Source of the DNA: Roseburia sp.
Lineage (GTDB): Bacteria; Bacillota; Clostridia; Lachnospirales; Lachnospiraceae
Length of the DNA stretch: 64,000 bases
Direction of reading: 5' to 3'
NCBI GenBank assembly: GCA_022771695.1
Contig: JALEKJ010000036.1
Coordinates: forward strand, 1 to 64,000
Below are positions 37,769 to 45,475 of this stretch, piece after piece (position 1 is the stretch's first letter; the number at the start of each line of letters is the position of its first letter). Position numbers and translations under genes: made by a program. The notes beneath the pieces are model-generated. The model saw nothing but the letters and a program-made list of their open reading frames with translations. It did no database searches and was not told the origin of the DNA.

Positions 37769-38200
37769 TCAACCGCCGATTGCAAACGTCAGCTCCGCCA
37801 TACATACGATTTTTCCATCCACGCACGCGGTCGCTTTTCCGACACCGATTGGCCCTTTTTGCTTGATAATTTCTGTCTCAAGTGTAAGCACATCTCCCGG
37901 CACTACCTTCTGTTTGAACTTTGCATTGTTAATCCCTGCAAAGTATGCTGTTTTACCGCAGTTCTCTTCCATACTAAGTATGGCTACCGCACCGGTCTGT
38001 GCCAGTGCCTCTATCACAAGAACCCCCGGCATGACCGGCTCCCCCGGAAAATGTCCGGCAAAATACGGTTCATTGTAGGTCACACACTTTTTTGCCACCG
38101 CACGCACACCCGGTTCTAGTTCTTCTACCGTGTCAATCAGCAAAAACGGCTGACGATGCGGTATGATTTTCATGATTTCTCTCGTTGTCAAGACTGACAT
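37769..38200 (-). CDS. fabZ: 3-hydroxyacyl-ACP dehydratase
   Basis: 143 residues from the ATG at 38200 (AAGGAGAG upstream). Hot-dog fold with IIPHRQPFLLIDTV (catalytic His) and PGVLVIEALAQTGAVAIL (Glu). Dehydrates 3-hydroxyacyl-ACP. Lies between fabF and accDA with a short gap and no accB, which often sits just here. Confidence 0.95.
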   Translation of the reverse strand: MSVLTTREIMKIIPHRQPFLLIDTVEELEPGVRAVAKKCVTYNEPYFAGHFPGEPVMPGVLVIEALAQTGAVAILSMEENCGKTAYFAGINNAKFKQKVVPGDVLTLETEIIKQKGPIGVGKATACVDGKIVCMAELTFAIGG

Positions 38201-38257
38201 ATGCCTCTCCTTCTTCTCACCCATGCTTTTACCTGCTGTCTCCTAATTCATATATGG

Positions 38258-39493
38258 CTACGCCTCATATTTCTTTAACAGCAGACTGGCATTATGTCCG
38301 CCAAATCCAAGTGAATTGCTGAGGGCATATGGCACCTCCATGCGGACTGCCTCCTTGCAGTAATCCAGATCAAGTTCTTCATCCGGTGTCTCATAGCCAA
38401 CCGTCGCATGCACATATCCTTCCTGAATCTCTTTGACACAGGTCACGAATTCCACTGCTCCCGCTGCACCTAAAAGATGACCCACCATCGATTTTGTGGA
38501 GTTGATTTTCAAGTTTTTTGCATGCTCCCCAAATGCGAGTTTGATTGCCCGTGTCTCAAACAGGTCATTTAAATGTGTTGCCGTACCATGCGCATTGATA
38601 TAGGTAACTTCCTCCGGTGCCACACCTGCATCACGCAGCGCCTCAGTCATTGCGCGTGCAGCCCCTGCGCCATCCTCTGCCGGTGAAGTGATATGGTATG
38701 CATCCGAGGTACATCCGTATCCGACTACCTCTGCATAGATTTTTGCACCACGCTTCTTGGCATGCTCTAACTCCTCAAGAATGACAACACCCGCTCCTTC
38801 TCCCATGACAAAACCACTGCGGTTCTTGTCAAAAGGAAGCGAACACTTCGTCGGGTCGCTCTCAGTAGAAAGCGCCGTAAGCGCCGTAAATCCTGCGATA
38901 CCAATCGGGCACACACTGCCCTCCGTACCACCTGCAACCATCACATCCGCCTCGCCGTGCTGAATGCTGCGGAACGCTTCGCCGATGGTATTGGTTCCTG
39001 TCGCACACGCTGTTACGACGTTGATACTCTTTCCCTTTAACCCAAACTGTATGGATACATTGCCTGCTGCCATATTGGAAATCATCATCGGTACCAGCAT
39101 CGGATTGACACGCCCCGGTCCCTTTTCCAGTAACTTTGTATGTTCTCTTTCCATCGCCTGCAGACTTCCGATGCCGCTTCCGATTGCAGTGCCCACACGG
39201 TAGGCATCCTCCTGCTCCATATCAAGTCCGGCATCCTCCATCGCCTCTTTTGTCGCTGCCACTGCATACTGACAGAACAGCTCCATTCTTTTTGCCGTCT
39301 TAGCGTCCATATAGTCTTTTCCGTCAAAGTCCTTTACTTCTGCCGCCACATGGCATTTATATTCTGACGCATCGAAATGCGTGATTGTTCCAAATCCGAT
39401 TTTTTCTTCCTGTACCGCTTTCCAGAATTCAGGCACAGAATTCCCGATTGGTGTCACTGCCCCCATTCCGGTTACCACTACTCGTCTACTCAT
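38258..39493 (-). CDS. fabF: 3-oxoacyl-ACP synthase II
   Basis: 411 residues from the ATG at 39493 (GGAGG 5 bases upstream). Catalytic Cys in VVTACATGTNTIGEA, His residues in NAHGTATHLND and KSMVGHLLGAAG. Elongating condensing enzyme of type II fatty acid synthesis. In operon order after fabG. Confidence 0.96.
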   Translation of the reverse strand: MSRRVVVTGMGAVTPIGNSVPEFWKAVQEEKIGFGTITHFDASEYKCHVAAEVKDFDGKDYMDAKTAKRMELFCQYAVAATKEAMEDAGLDMEQEDAYRVGTAIGSGIGSLQAMEREHTKLLEKGPGRVNPMLVPMMISNMAAGNVSIQFGLKGKSINVVTACATGTNTIGEAFRSIQHGEADVMVAGGTEGSVCPIGIAGFTALTALSTESDPTKCSLPFDKNRSGFVMGEGAGVVILEELEHAKKRGAKIYAEVVGYGCTSDAYHITSPAEDGAGAARAMTEALRDAGVAPEEVTYINAHGTATHLNDLFETRAIKLAFGEHAKNLKINSTKSMVGHLLGAAGAVEFVTCVKEIQEGYVHATVGYETPDEELDLDYCKEAVRMEVPYALSNSLGFGGHNASLLLKKYEA

Positions 39494-39517
39494 ACGAACC
39501 TCCATTTATGCTATATC

Positions 39518-40306
39518 TTACATGTGCATTCCGCCATCTACCGAAATAACCTGACCGGTGATGTAAGATGCATGCTCCGATGCCAAAAAGACAACCGTGT
39601 GTGCGATGTCCTCCACCGTTCCCACGCGTTGCAGCGGAATCTGCGCCTTTACTGCTTCTTTTGCCTGCTCTGTCATCGCCTCTGTCATCTCTGTATCAAT
39701 AAATCCCGGTGCCACAGCATTGCAGGTAATTCCACGGGAAGCAAGTTCTCTTGCCACGCTCTTCGTCAATCCGATGACGCCAGCCTTGCTCGCACTGTAG
39801 TTTGCCTGCCCGGCATTTCCCATCACGCCGGAAACCGAAGAAATGTTGATAATATGCCCGCTTCTCTGCTTAAGCAGATAACGGGACGCATGGCGTATGG
39901 TATGAAACGTTCCCTTAAGGTTCGTATCAACCACCGCATCAAATTCTTCTTCCGACATTTTCATAATCAGCCCGTCTCTTGTGATTCCTGCGTTGTTGAC
40001 GAGAATATCAAGCCGTCCATATTCTTTTACAATGTACTCAATCATCGTCCCGCAAGCAGCGAAATCTGACACATTGCAGCCATACGCTACAGCTCTGCCG
40101 CCGCTACCTGATGAAGCAGCATCCGCTCCTGCTGCTTTTGCACAATCCGCGGCTGCGTTAATTTCCTCCACAACCGCCTCGGCTCGCTCTTTCGAACCGT
40201 TATAATTCACGACAACAAATGCGCCTTCTTTTGCCAGTGCCTTGGCAATTTCTTTTCCTATACCACGGCTGGCGCCTGTGACAAGTGCTACTTTATTTGT
40301 CAGCAT
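39518..40306 (-). CDS. fabG: 3-oxoacyl-ACP reductase, with a small-residue insertion
   Basis: 262 residues. SDR fold: cofactor loop [14 protein letters not shown], catalytic Ser/Tyr/Lys in [23 protein letters not shown], and PGFIDTEMT. Typical FabG is about 246 residues. The extra 15 or so are an Ala/Gly/Ser-rich stretch (about residues 52-70, [16 protein letters not shown]) between beta strands 2 and 3, a surface loop. It reduces 3-oxoacyl-ACP with NADPH. AAGGAG precedes the ATG. Confidence 0.95.
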   Translation of the reverse strand: MLTNKVALVTGASRGIGKEIAKALAKEGAFVVVNYNGSKERAEAVVEEINAAADCAKAAGADAASSGSGGRAVAYGCNVSDFAACGTMIEYIVKEYGRLDILVNNAGITRDGLIMKMSEEEFDAVVDTNLKGTFHTIRHASRYLLKQRSGHIINISSVSGVMGNAGQANYSASKAGVIGLTKSVARELASRGITCNAVAPGFIDTEMTEAMTEQAKEAVKAQIPLQRVGTVEDIAHTVVFLASEHASYITGQVISVDGGMHM

Positions 40307-40321
40307 TCTCTTCTCCTTTTC

Positions 40322-41248
40322 CTAAGACAATGGATGTTCCGCAACAAATTTCTCAAAGTCTTCCATCTTGTCAATGTTGCTCACTTTAACATCCCTGTTG
40401 ATTTTCCGCATAAATCCGCTTAATGTACGTCCCGGTCCGATTTCCACAAACTCGTCAACACCGTTCGCTATCATGCGTTCCACCGACTGCTGCCACCGCA
40501 CGGAGGAAGACACCTGAAGGCGCAACAAATCTTTTACCGCCGACGTTTCTCTGACATAATCAGCTATCACGTTCGACACATACGGTATTGAAAATTCTTT
40601 AATTTCCACACCCTTTAATGCCTCACCGAGCTGCTCTCCCGCCCCGATTAGAAGTTCCGAATGAAATGGTCCGCTGACATTTAACGGAACGACACGTTTC
40701 GCGCCCGCCTCTTTGCATGCCTCACCTGCTACACCTACTGCAGCCTCCTGTCCCGTGATTACAATCTGTCCCGGACAGTTATAGTTTGCCACAGACACGA
40801 TACCGTCCGTCTGTCTGCATATCTCTTCAATTTTTTCCGCGTCAAGTCCTAAGACTGCCGCCATCGCCCCTCCGGTCGGTACTGCTTTCTGCATATACAT
40901 TCCACGCTTGCGTACCAGCGTAAACGCATCCTTCCATTCCAACACATCAGATGCCATGAGCGCACCATATTCGCCAAGACTTAATCCCGCTGTCACATCC
41001 GGTCTGTATCCTTTTTCACGAAGCGCAGCTAAAATGGCTGCTTCCGCTGTCAACATACAGATTTGTGTATATTCTGTAATATGAATTTTCTCATTTTCCT
41101 CAAAACACAGTGCCGGAATATCAAGCCCTGACGCTTCGGATGCCAATTCAAATACTCTGCGACTTACCGGAATCTGCTCATAAAATTCCTTTGCCATTCC
41201 TACATACTGTGCCCCTTGCCCCGGAAATATAAATGCTGTTTTTCCCAT
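40322..41248 (-). CDS. fabD: malonyl-CoA:ACP transacylase
   Basis: 309 residues from the ATG at 41248 (AAAGGTGA upstream). FIFPGQGAQYVGM at the N-terminus, nucleophile Ser in AGLSLGEYGAL, His in NVSGPFHSELL. Loads malonyl onto ACP. A longer frame extends upstream to 41350 but consists of the region after fabK, which carries a duplicated fabK 3' end. Confidence 0.95.
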   Translation of the reverse strand: MGKTAFIFPGQGAQYVGMAKEFYEQIPVSRRVFELASEASGLDIPALCFEENEKIHITEYTQICMLTAEAAILAALREKGYRPDVTAGLSLGEYGALMASDVLEWKDAFTLVRKRGMYMQKAVPTGGAMAAVLGLDAEKIEEICRQTDGIVSVANYNCPGQIVITGQEAAVGVAGEACKEAGAKRVVPLNVSGPFHSELLIGAGEQLGEALKGVEIKEFSIPYVSNVIADYVRETSAVKDLLRLQVSSSVRWQQSVERMIANGVDEFVEIGPGRTLSGFMRKINRDVKVSNIDKMEDFEKFVAEHPLS

Positions 41249-41342
41249 CTTGCTTTCACCTTTCCTATTGCTGCCTATTTTCATTGCTTCTGCCACTCTT
41301 TTTCTGTCTGAATGCTTTTGCCAGCAATTCTGTTGTCTCTTT

Positions 41343-42275
41343 CTACTCAAATGTCTTTGTCAGCAGTTCTGTTGCTTCCTGCATAAGCTCCGTCAGTATC
41401 TCCTCACAGGTCTGCTCCTTTTTTACAAGTCCGGCACTTTGTCCTGCCATTAGACTTCCGTGCACGACATCCCCGTCCACGACCGCTTTGCGCAGGGAAC
41501 CAAGGGTCAAATGCTCCAGTTCCTCAAAGGACGCACCTTCTTTTTCCATCTTCAGATACTCACGGCTCATCTGATTGCGCAAAACGCGAATCGGATGTCC
41601 TGTGCTCATGCCCGTCACTTCGGAATCAATATCACGTGCTTTGATGACGCGTTCCTTGTAGCCTGGGTGTACGATAGATTCCTTTGCCGTGATAAAGCGA
41701 GTTCCCATCTGTACGCCTTCCGCCCCCAGCATTAACGCCGCTGCAACGCCCCTGCCGTCCGCAATTCCTCCGGCTGCAATCACCGGTATCTGCACGGCAT
41801 CTGCCACCTGCGGTACCAAAGCCATGGTCGTCTGCGCCCCAATGTGTCCGCCGGACTCCATACCTTCCGCGACAACCGCATCCGCACCTGCGCGCTCCAT
41901 CATTTTCGCCATCGCAACACTCGCCACAACAGGAATGACTGTCACTCCTGCCTGCTTCCATGCTTCCATAAACTTCGCAGGACTTCCGGCGCCTGTCGTC
42001 ACGACCGGCACCCCTTCCTCGATAACGATGCGCGCCACGTCTGCGGCATTCGGATTCAAGAGCATGACGTTGACGCCAAACGGCTTATCTGTCCGTTTTT
42101 TTACTTCCCGAATCTGCTCCCGTACCACTTCCGGCGGTGCACTGGCTGCCCCAATCAGCCCTAGTCCTCCCGCATTTGACACTGCTGCAGCCAAGTGATA
42201 CTCTGCCACCCATGCCATACCGCCCTGAATTACCGGGTACTTTGTTTTCAGCAGCCTGCTTACCCTTGTTTCCAT
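41343..42275 (-). CDS. fabK: enoyl-ACP reductase II (FMN-dependent)
   Basis: 310 residues, nitronate-monooxygenase-like TIM barrel. PVIQGGMAWVAEYHLAAAVS, FGVNVMLLNPN, AEGMESGGHIG (catalytic His), AAGGIADGRGVAAALMLGAEG. It performs the last reduction of the cycle and is not a target of triclosan-type FabI inhibitors. After its TAG stop the frame continues with a near copy of its own last eleven codons. No fabI was seen. Confidence 0.94.
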   Translation of the reverse strand: METRVSRLLKTKYPVIQGGMAWVAEYHLAAAVSNAGGLGLIGAASAPPEVVREQIREVKKRTDKPFGVNVMLLNPNAADVARIVIEEGVPVVTTGAGSPAKFMEAWKQAGVTVIPVVASVAMAKMMERAGADAVVAEGMESGGHIGAQTTMALVPQVADAVQIPVIAAGGIADGRGVAAALMLGAEGVQMGTRFITAKESIVHPGYKERVIKARDIDSEVTGMSTGHPIRVLRNQMSREYLKMEKEGASFEELEHLTLGSLRKAVVDGDVVHGSLMAGQSAGLVKKEQTCEEILTELMQEATELLTKTFE

Positions 42276-42296
42276 CTTCTCTCACTCCTATAGTGC

Positions 42297-42530
42297 TTAC
42301 GCCTCTACACCCTTTGCTTTTAAGTACTCGATAACATCATTTACGGTAGCGATAGACTCTAAATCCTCGGAAGGAATCTCTACACCGAACTCTTCCTCCA
42401 GCGCCATCACAAGCTCAAATAAATCCAAAGAATCTGCACCCAAATCCTCTTTAAAGTTGGAGGTCTCCTTAATGTCTGCCTCATCCACGCTCAACTGCTC
42501 TGCAATAATTGGTTTCATTTTTTCAAACAT
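42297..42530 (-). CDS. acpP: acyl carrier protein
   Basis: 77 residues, highly acidic, four-helix pattern. Phosphopantetheine Ser in [25 protein letters not shown] precedes the ATG. First gene of the fatty acid operon, directly after the FabT-type promoter. Confidence 0.97.
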   Translation of the reverse strand: MFEKMKPIIAEQLSVDEADIKETSNFKEDLGADSLDLFELVMALEEEFGVEIPSEDLESIATVNDVIEYLKAKGVEA

Positions 42531-42601
42531 TCCTGTTTTCTCCTTTTACTTTTCTTTTTTATTCTATATTTTGTTTCTGCCCAATAATTTGCTTTTCAAA
42601 T

Positions 42602-42660
42602 ACTTTGATAATCAAATTATTTGCTTTTCAAAGTATATGTCTCCTTCCATATTTTGTCAA
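42602..42660 (-). promoter_or_regulatory. promoter of the fab operon with FabT-like palindromes
   Basis: On the minus strand TTGACA (42655-42660), 17 bases, TATACT (42632-42637). A palindrome AATTTGATTATCAAAGT (42602-42618) closely matches the streptococcal FabT consensus. Two further TTTGAAAAGCAAA dyads flank it (42621-42633 and about 42588-42600); one touches the -10. A repressor there would block initiation. Sites are seen; binding is inferred. Confidence 0.75.
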
Positions 42661-42733
42661 GAAGGTTTTTCCCCTTGACATTCTCCATCTGACTTGTTAT
42701 AGTTAGCTTCGTTAAAAATAATACAGAATATCA

Positions 42734-42815
42734 CAACGCTAGGGGCGCTTTTGCTGAGAGATGAATTTCCATCGACCCTTATTACTTGAACCGGATAATA
42801 CCGGCGTAAGGAAGC
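42734..42815 (+). ncRNA. TPP riboswitch (THI element)
   Basis: Conserved blocks in order: AGGGGCGC, GCTGAGAGATG, GACCCTTATTACTTGAACC, GGATAATACCGGCGTAAGGAAGC. It senses thiamine pyrophosphate and normally turns off thiamine genes. It lies upstream of thiT. Confidence 0.95.
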
Positions 42816-42831
42816 TTTTTCTTCTAAAAAG

Positions 42832-42874
42832 TAAATCCCCCTGACGGTGCATATTCACCAAGGAGGATTTTTTT
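42832..42874 (+). terminator. expression platform of the TPP riboswitch: terminator that also sequesters the thiT Shine-Dalgarno
   Basis: AAATCC-CCT-GGTG pairs with CACC-AGG-GGATTT, followed by TTTTTT. The 3' arm contains the AGGAGG used by thiT, so one hairpin can act on both transcription and translation. Confidence 0.7.
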
Positions 42875-43558
42875 ATGAATAACTTTTTTGCTACGCCGGA
42901 AGGCGCCTGGGGTGATGGCTCCGTTCATTTGACTACTGTCGGTATCGCGATTGTCATTGCAGTTATTGCAGTTCTTTTAGTGGTTGCTGCTATCATGCGT
43001 CACCGCAATTCTGACAAGAAAAAATCATTGACCACCAGACAGTTGGTTTACTCTGCCGTTGCAATCGCATTGGCTGTCGTATGCTCTATGATCAAGCTGT
43101 TTGAAATGCCGATGGGTGGCTCTGTAACCTTACTCTCCATGCTGTTCGTCGTTCTGATTGCTTACTGGTATGGTCCTTATGTCGGCATCATGACTGCTGT
43201 GGCTTATGGTCTGGTGCAGTTCGTAACCGAACCGATTTTCTATACGATTCCACAGATGCTTCTTGACTATCCGCTGGCTTTCGGCGCGCTTGGTCTTGCA
43301 GGCTTCTTCCATAAGAAGAAGTACGGCTTACAGATTGGCTATCTCGTAGGCGTCGTGGGACGTTTTATCTTCGCTACGATTTCCGGTGTCGTATTCTTTG
43401 CAGCCTATGCGCCGGAAGGAATGAACCCACTTGTATACTCTATGGGATATCAGGCTTCCTACTTGGTTCCTGAGGCAGTGGTGACCTTAATCATCATCTC
43501 CATTCCACCGGTTGCCAAAGCACTTGCCCATGTGAAAAAGCAGGCGGTTGAAGAGTAA
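42875..43558 (+). CDS. thiT: thiamine-specific S component of an ECF transporter
   Basis: 227 residues with seven hydrophobic segments, one more than the six of the core family (the extra one at about 20-42 is N-terminal). The ThiT region has MPMGGSVTLLSMLFVVLIAYWYGP and ...YGLVQFVTEPIFY, which include thiamine-site aromatic and Glu residues of the family. It works with the EcfAAT energising module, which is not in this window. TPP riboswitch control supports the substrate. Confidence 0.93.
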   Translation: MNNFFATPEGAWGDGSVHLTTVGIAIVIAVIAVLLVVAAIMRHRNSDKKKSLTTRQLVYSAVAIALAVVCSMIKLFEMPMGGSVTLLSMLFVVLIAYWYGPYVGIMTAVAYGLVQFVTEPIFYTIPQMLLDYPLAFGALGLAGFFHKKKYGLQIGYLVGVVGRFIFATISGVVFFAAYAPEGMNPLVYSMGYQASYLVPEAVVTLIIISIPPVAKALAHVKKQAVEE

Positions 43559-43580
43559 TTGTTAAGTTAATCGTACATAA

Positions 43581-43632
43581 TAAACTGCGCCCCAAGCGAC
43601 GTTACCGTCGCTTGGGGCGCAGTTTATTTTTA
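43581..43632 (+). terminator. intrinsic terminator of thiT
   Basis: A perfect 20-base-pair stem (starting AAACTGCGCCCCAAGCG) with a 4-base loop, then TTTATTTTTAG. Confidence 0.93.
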
Positions 43633-43689
43633 GAAAAGTTATGTCACAGGCTCCTTTTCATAAAAGAGTTCCCGACAGACCAAAAAATG

Positions 43690-44415
43690 CTATAAATTTA
43701 TCGGCAGAAAAGCTGCCAAAACTGCAATCACAATCGCTGGAAGCAGATTGGCAACACGTATTTTTTTGCCCCAAACCAAATTCAAGCCCACGCAGAAAAT
43801 CAAAATCGAACCGATCAGCGAGAGGTAGCTCATCGCCACATCGGTCATAATTGGCTTCACCAGCGTTGCAAGCAGTGTTATAAGCCCTTCAAATACAAAA
43901 ACAGGTATCGCAGAAAATACGCAACCTTTTCCAAGCGAGCAGGTCATGACCATTACGATAATCAAATCCAAAATTGCTTTGGTTGCCAATATCGTCCAGT
44001 CTCCTGTCATGCCATCCTCAATCGCTCCGACGATTGCCATTGCCCCGATGCATACGGTTAATGACGTCGTCACAAAAGCATTCACAAAGTTCTTGTCCTT
44101 CGCATTTCCGGTTTTTATCTTGAGCCATTCACCAAACCGTTCAAACCAATTTTCTATATTGATTATTTCTCCGATCAAGCCGCCAAGCGCAAGACAAATG
44201 ACAACCAGCATGGTCTGACTGCTGCCCAAGGTTCCGTCTTCAATCTTCAGCATACCTTCCATAGCGCCGGCAATGCCTATAAACAATACGCTGATGCCGC
44301 AAGCCATACTTAACGTATCCTGATGGCGTTCTTTCAGAAAGTTTCCGAAAAAATGGCCTGCCACACCGCCGACCGCAATTCCGACTGTATTGATAATTGT
44401 TCCTAATCCTATCAT
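43690..44415 (-). CDS. DUF554 membrane protein (YdfK/YqgA-like)
   Basis: 241 residues, seven to eight hydrophobic segments. Starts GLGTIINTVGIAVGGVAGHFFG, with SVLFIGIAGAMEGML typical of DUF554. Role unknown in the family. The weak GGGA before its ATG overlaps the end of the ROK gene, 12 bases upstream, suggesting coupling. Confidence 0.85.
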   Translation of the reverse strand: MIGLGTIINTVGIAVGGVAGHFFGNFLKERHQDTLSMACGISVLFIGIAGAMEGMLKIEDGTLGSSQTMLVVICLALGGLIGEIINIENWFERFGEWLKIKTGNAKDKNFVNAFVTTSLTVCIGAMAIVGAIEDGMTGDWTILATKAILDLIIVMVMTCSLGKGCVFSAIPVFVFEGLITLLATLVKPIMTDVAMSYLSLIGSILIFCVGLNLVWGKKIRVANLLPAIVIAVLAAFLPINL

Positions 44416-44427
44416 TTATTTCCCAAA

Positions 44428-45366
44428 TTAATCTAACAGCATCTGTACACATCCGTACATTCCTGCATCGTTTCCGAGTCCTGCAAGCGCAAACTTCGTA
44501 TCTCTGCAGGATAAGAATGCCGTCTCTATGTAATGCTTCTGGATACTCTCAATCAGAATATCTCCTGCTTTGGATACACCGCCACCGATAACGATGATTT
44601 CCGGGTTTACCACACAGGCAATATTGGAAAGCGTCGCGCCTAAGATTCCACAAACCTCATCCACTAATCCCAACGCAATCTCGTCTCCTGCCTTTGCCTC
44701 ATCGAAAACATCCTTTGCCGTCAACGGCTCAAACTTTCTAAGGCTCGTCTCGTCTGTTGACTTCGCTAATTTCCGCTTTGCCACACGAACAATACCGGTC
44801 GCAGATGTATACTGCTCTAAACAGCCATACTGACCACAGTTGCATGCCTCGATTTCATCATGGTTGACGGTAATATGTCCGATTTCTCCGCCGGCTCCGT
44901 TAAATCCGGCTACCACCTTGCCGTTTACAATGATTCCGCCGCCGACTCCGGTGCCAAGCGTTACCATAACGACATCCTTGCAGCCTTTGGCACCGCCCTG
45001 CCACATCTCGCCGAGCGCTGCAACGTTGGCATCATTACCGGCTCTTACCATAAGGCTGGTCAAGCTTCCTAATTCAGCCTCCACATCTACGGTTCCCCAT
45101 CCTAAGTTCACACAGCGCTCTACCACACCTTCGCTGTTTACAGGTCCAGGCACACCAACACCGATGCCCTGCACTTCATCCTTACTGATGCCCTCCTGCG
45201 CCAGCTTGTTATCAACAGCCTTTGCCACATCGGAAAGAATACTCTCTCCATGATTCTCAGTATTGGTTTTAATCTCCCATTTATCTAACAACTTTCCGCT
45301 TGTCTCAAAAAAACCAATCTTACAGGTGGTTCCCCCAATGTCTACTCCAAATGCGTACTTCTTCAT
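44428..45366 (-). CDS. ROK-family glucokinase
   Basis: 312 residues. ATP-binding FGVDIGGTTCKIGFF, sugar-site NDANVAALGE, second phosphate loop GTGVGGGIIVNG, and zinc motif CNCGQYGCLEQY. Phosphorylates glucose (or a related hexose) with ATP. No DNA-binding domain, so an enzyme rather than a repressor. AGGAGAAAGG precedes the ATG. Confidence 0.92.
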   Translation of the reverse strand: MKKYAFGVDIGGTTCKIGFFETSGKLLDKWEIKTNTENHGESILSDVAKAVDNKLAQEGISKDEVQGIGVGVPGPVNSEGVVERCVNLGWGTVDVEAELGSLTSLMVRAGNDANVAALGEMWQGGAKGCKDVVMVTLGTGVGGGIIVNGKVVAGFNGAGGEIGHITVNHDEIEACNCGQYGCLEQYTSATGIVRVAKRKLAKSTDETSLRKFEPLTAKDVFDEAKAGDEIALGLVDEVCGILGATLSNIACVVNPEIIVIGGGVSKAGDILIESIQKHYIETAFLSCRDTKFALAGLGNDAGMYGCVQMLLD

Positions 45367-45475
45367 TTTCCCTTTCTCCTATCCCTTTTCTATTATCATG
45401 CACTTTTTTGCGCAAAAACAACTTTATTCTGTTATTAATATAACAAGCTTATGATAACGTTTTCATCCGTTTCTG

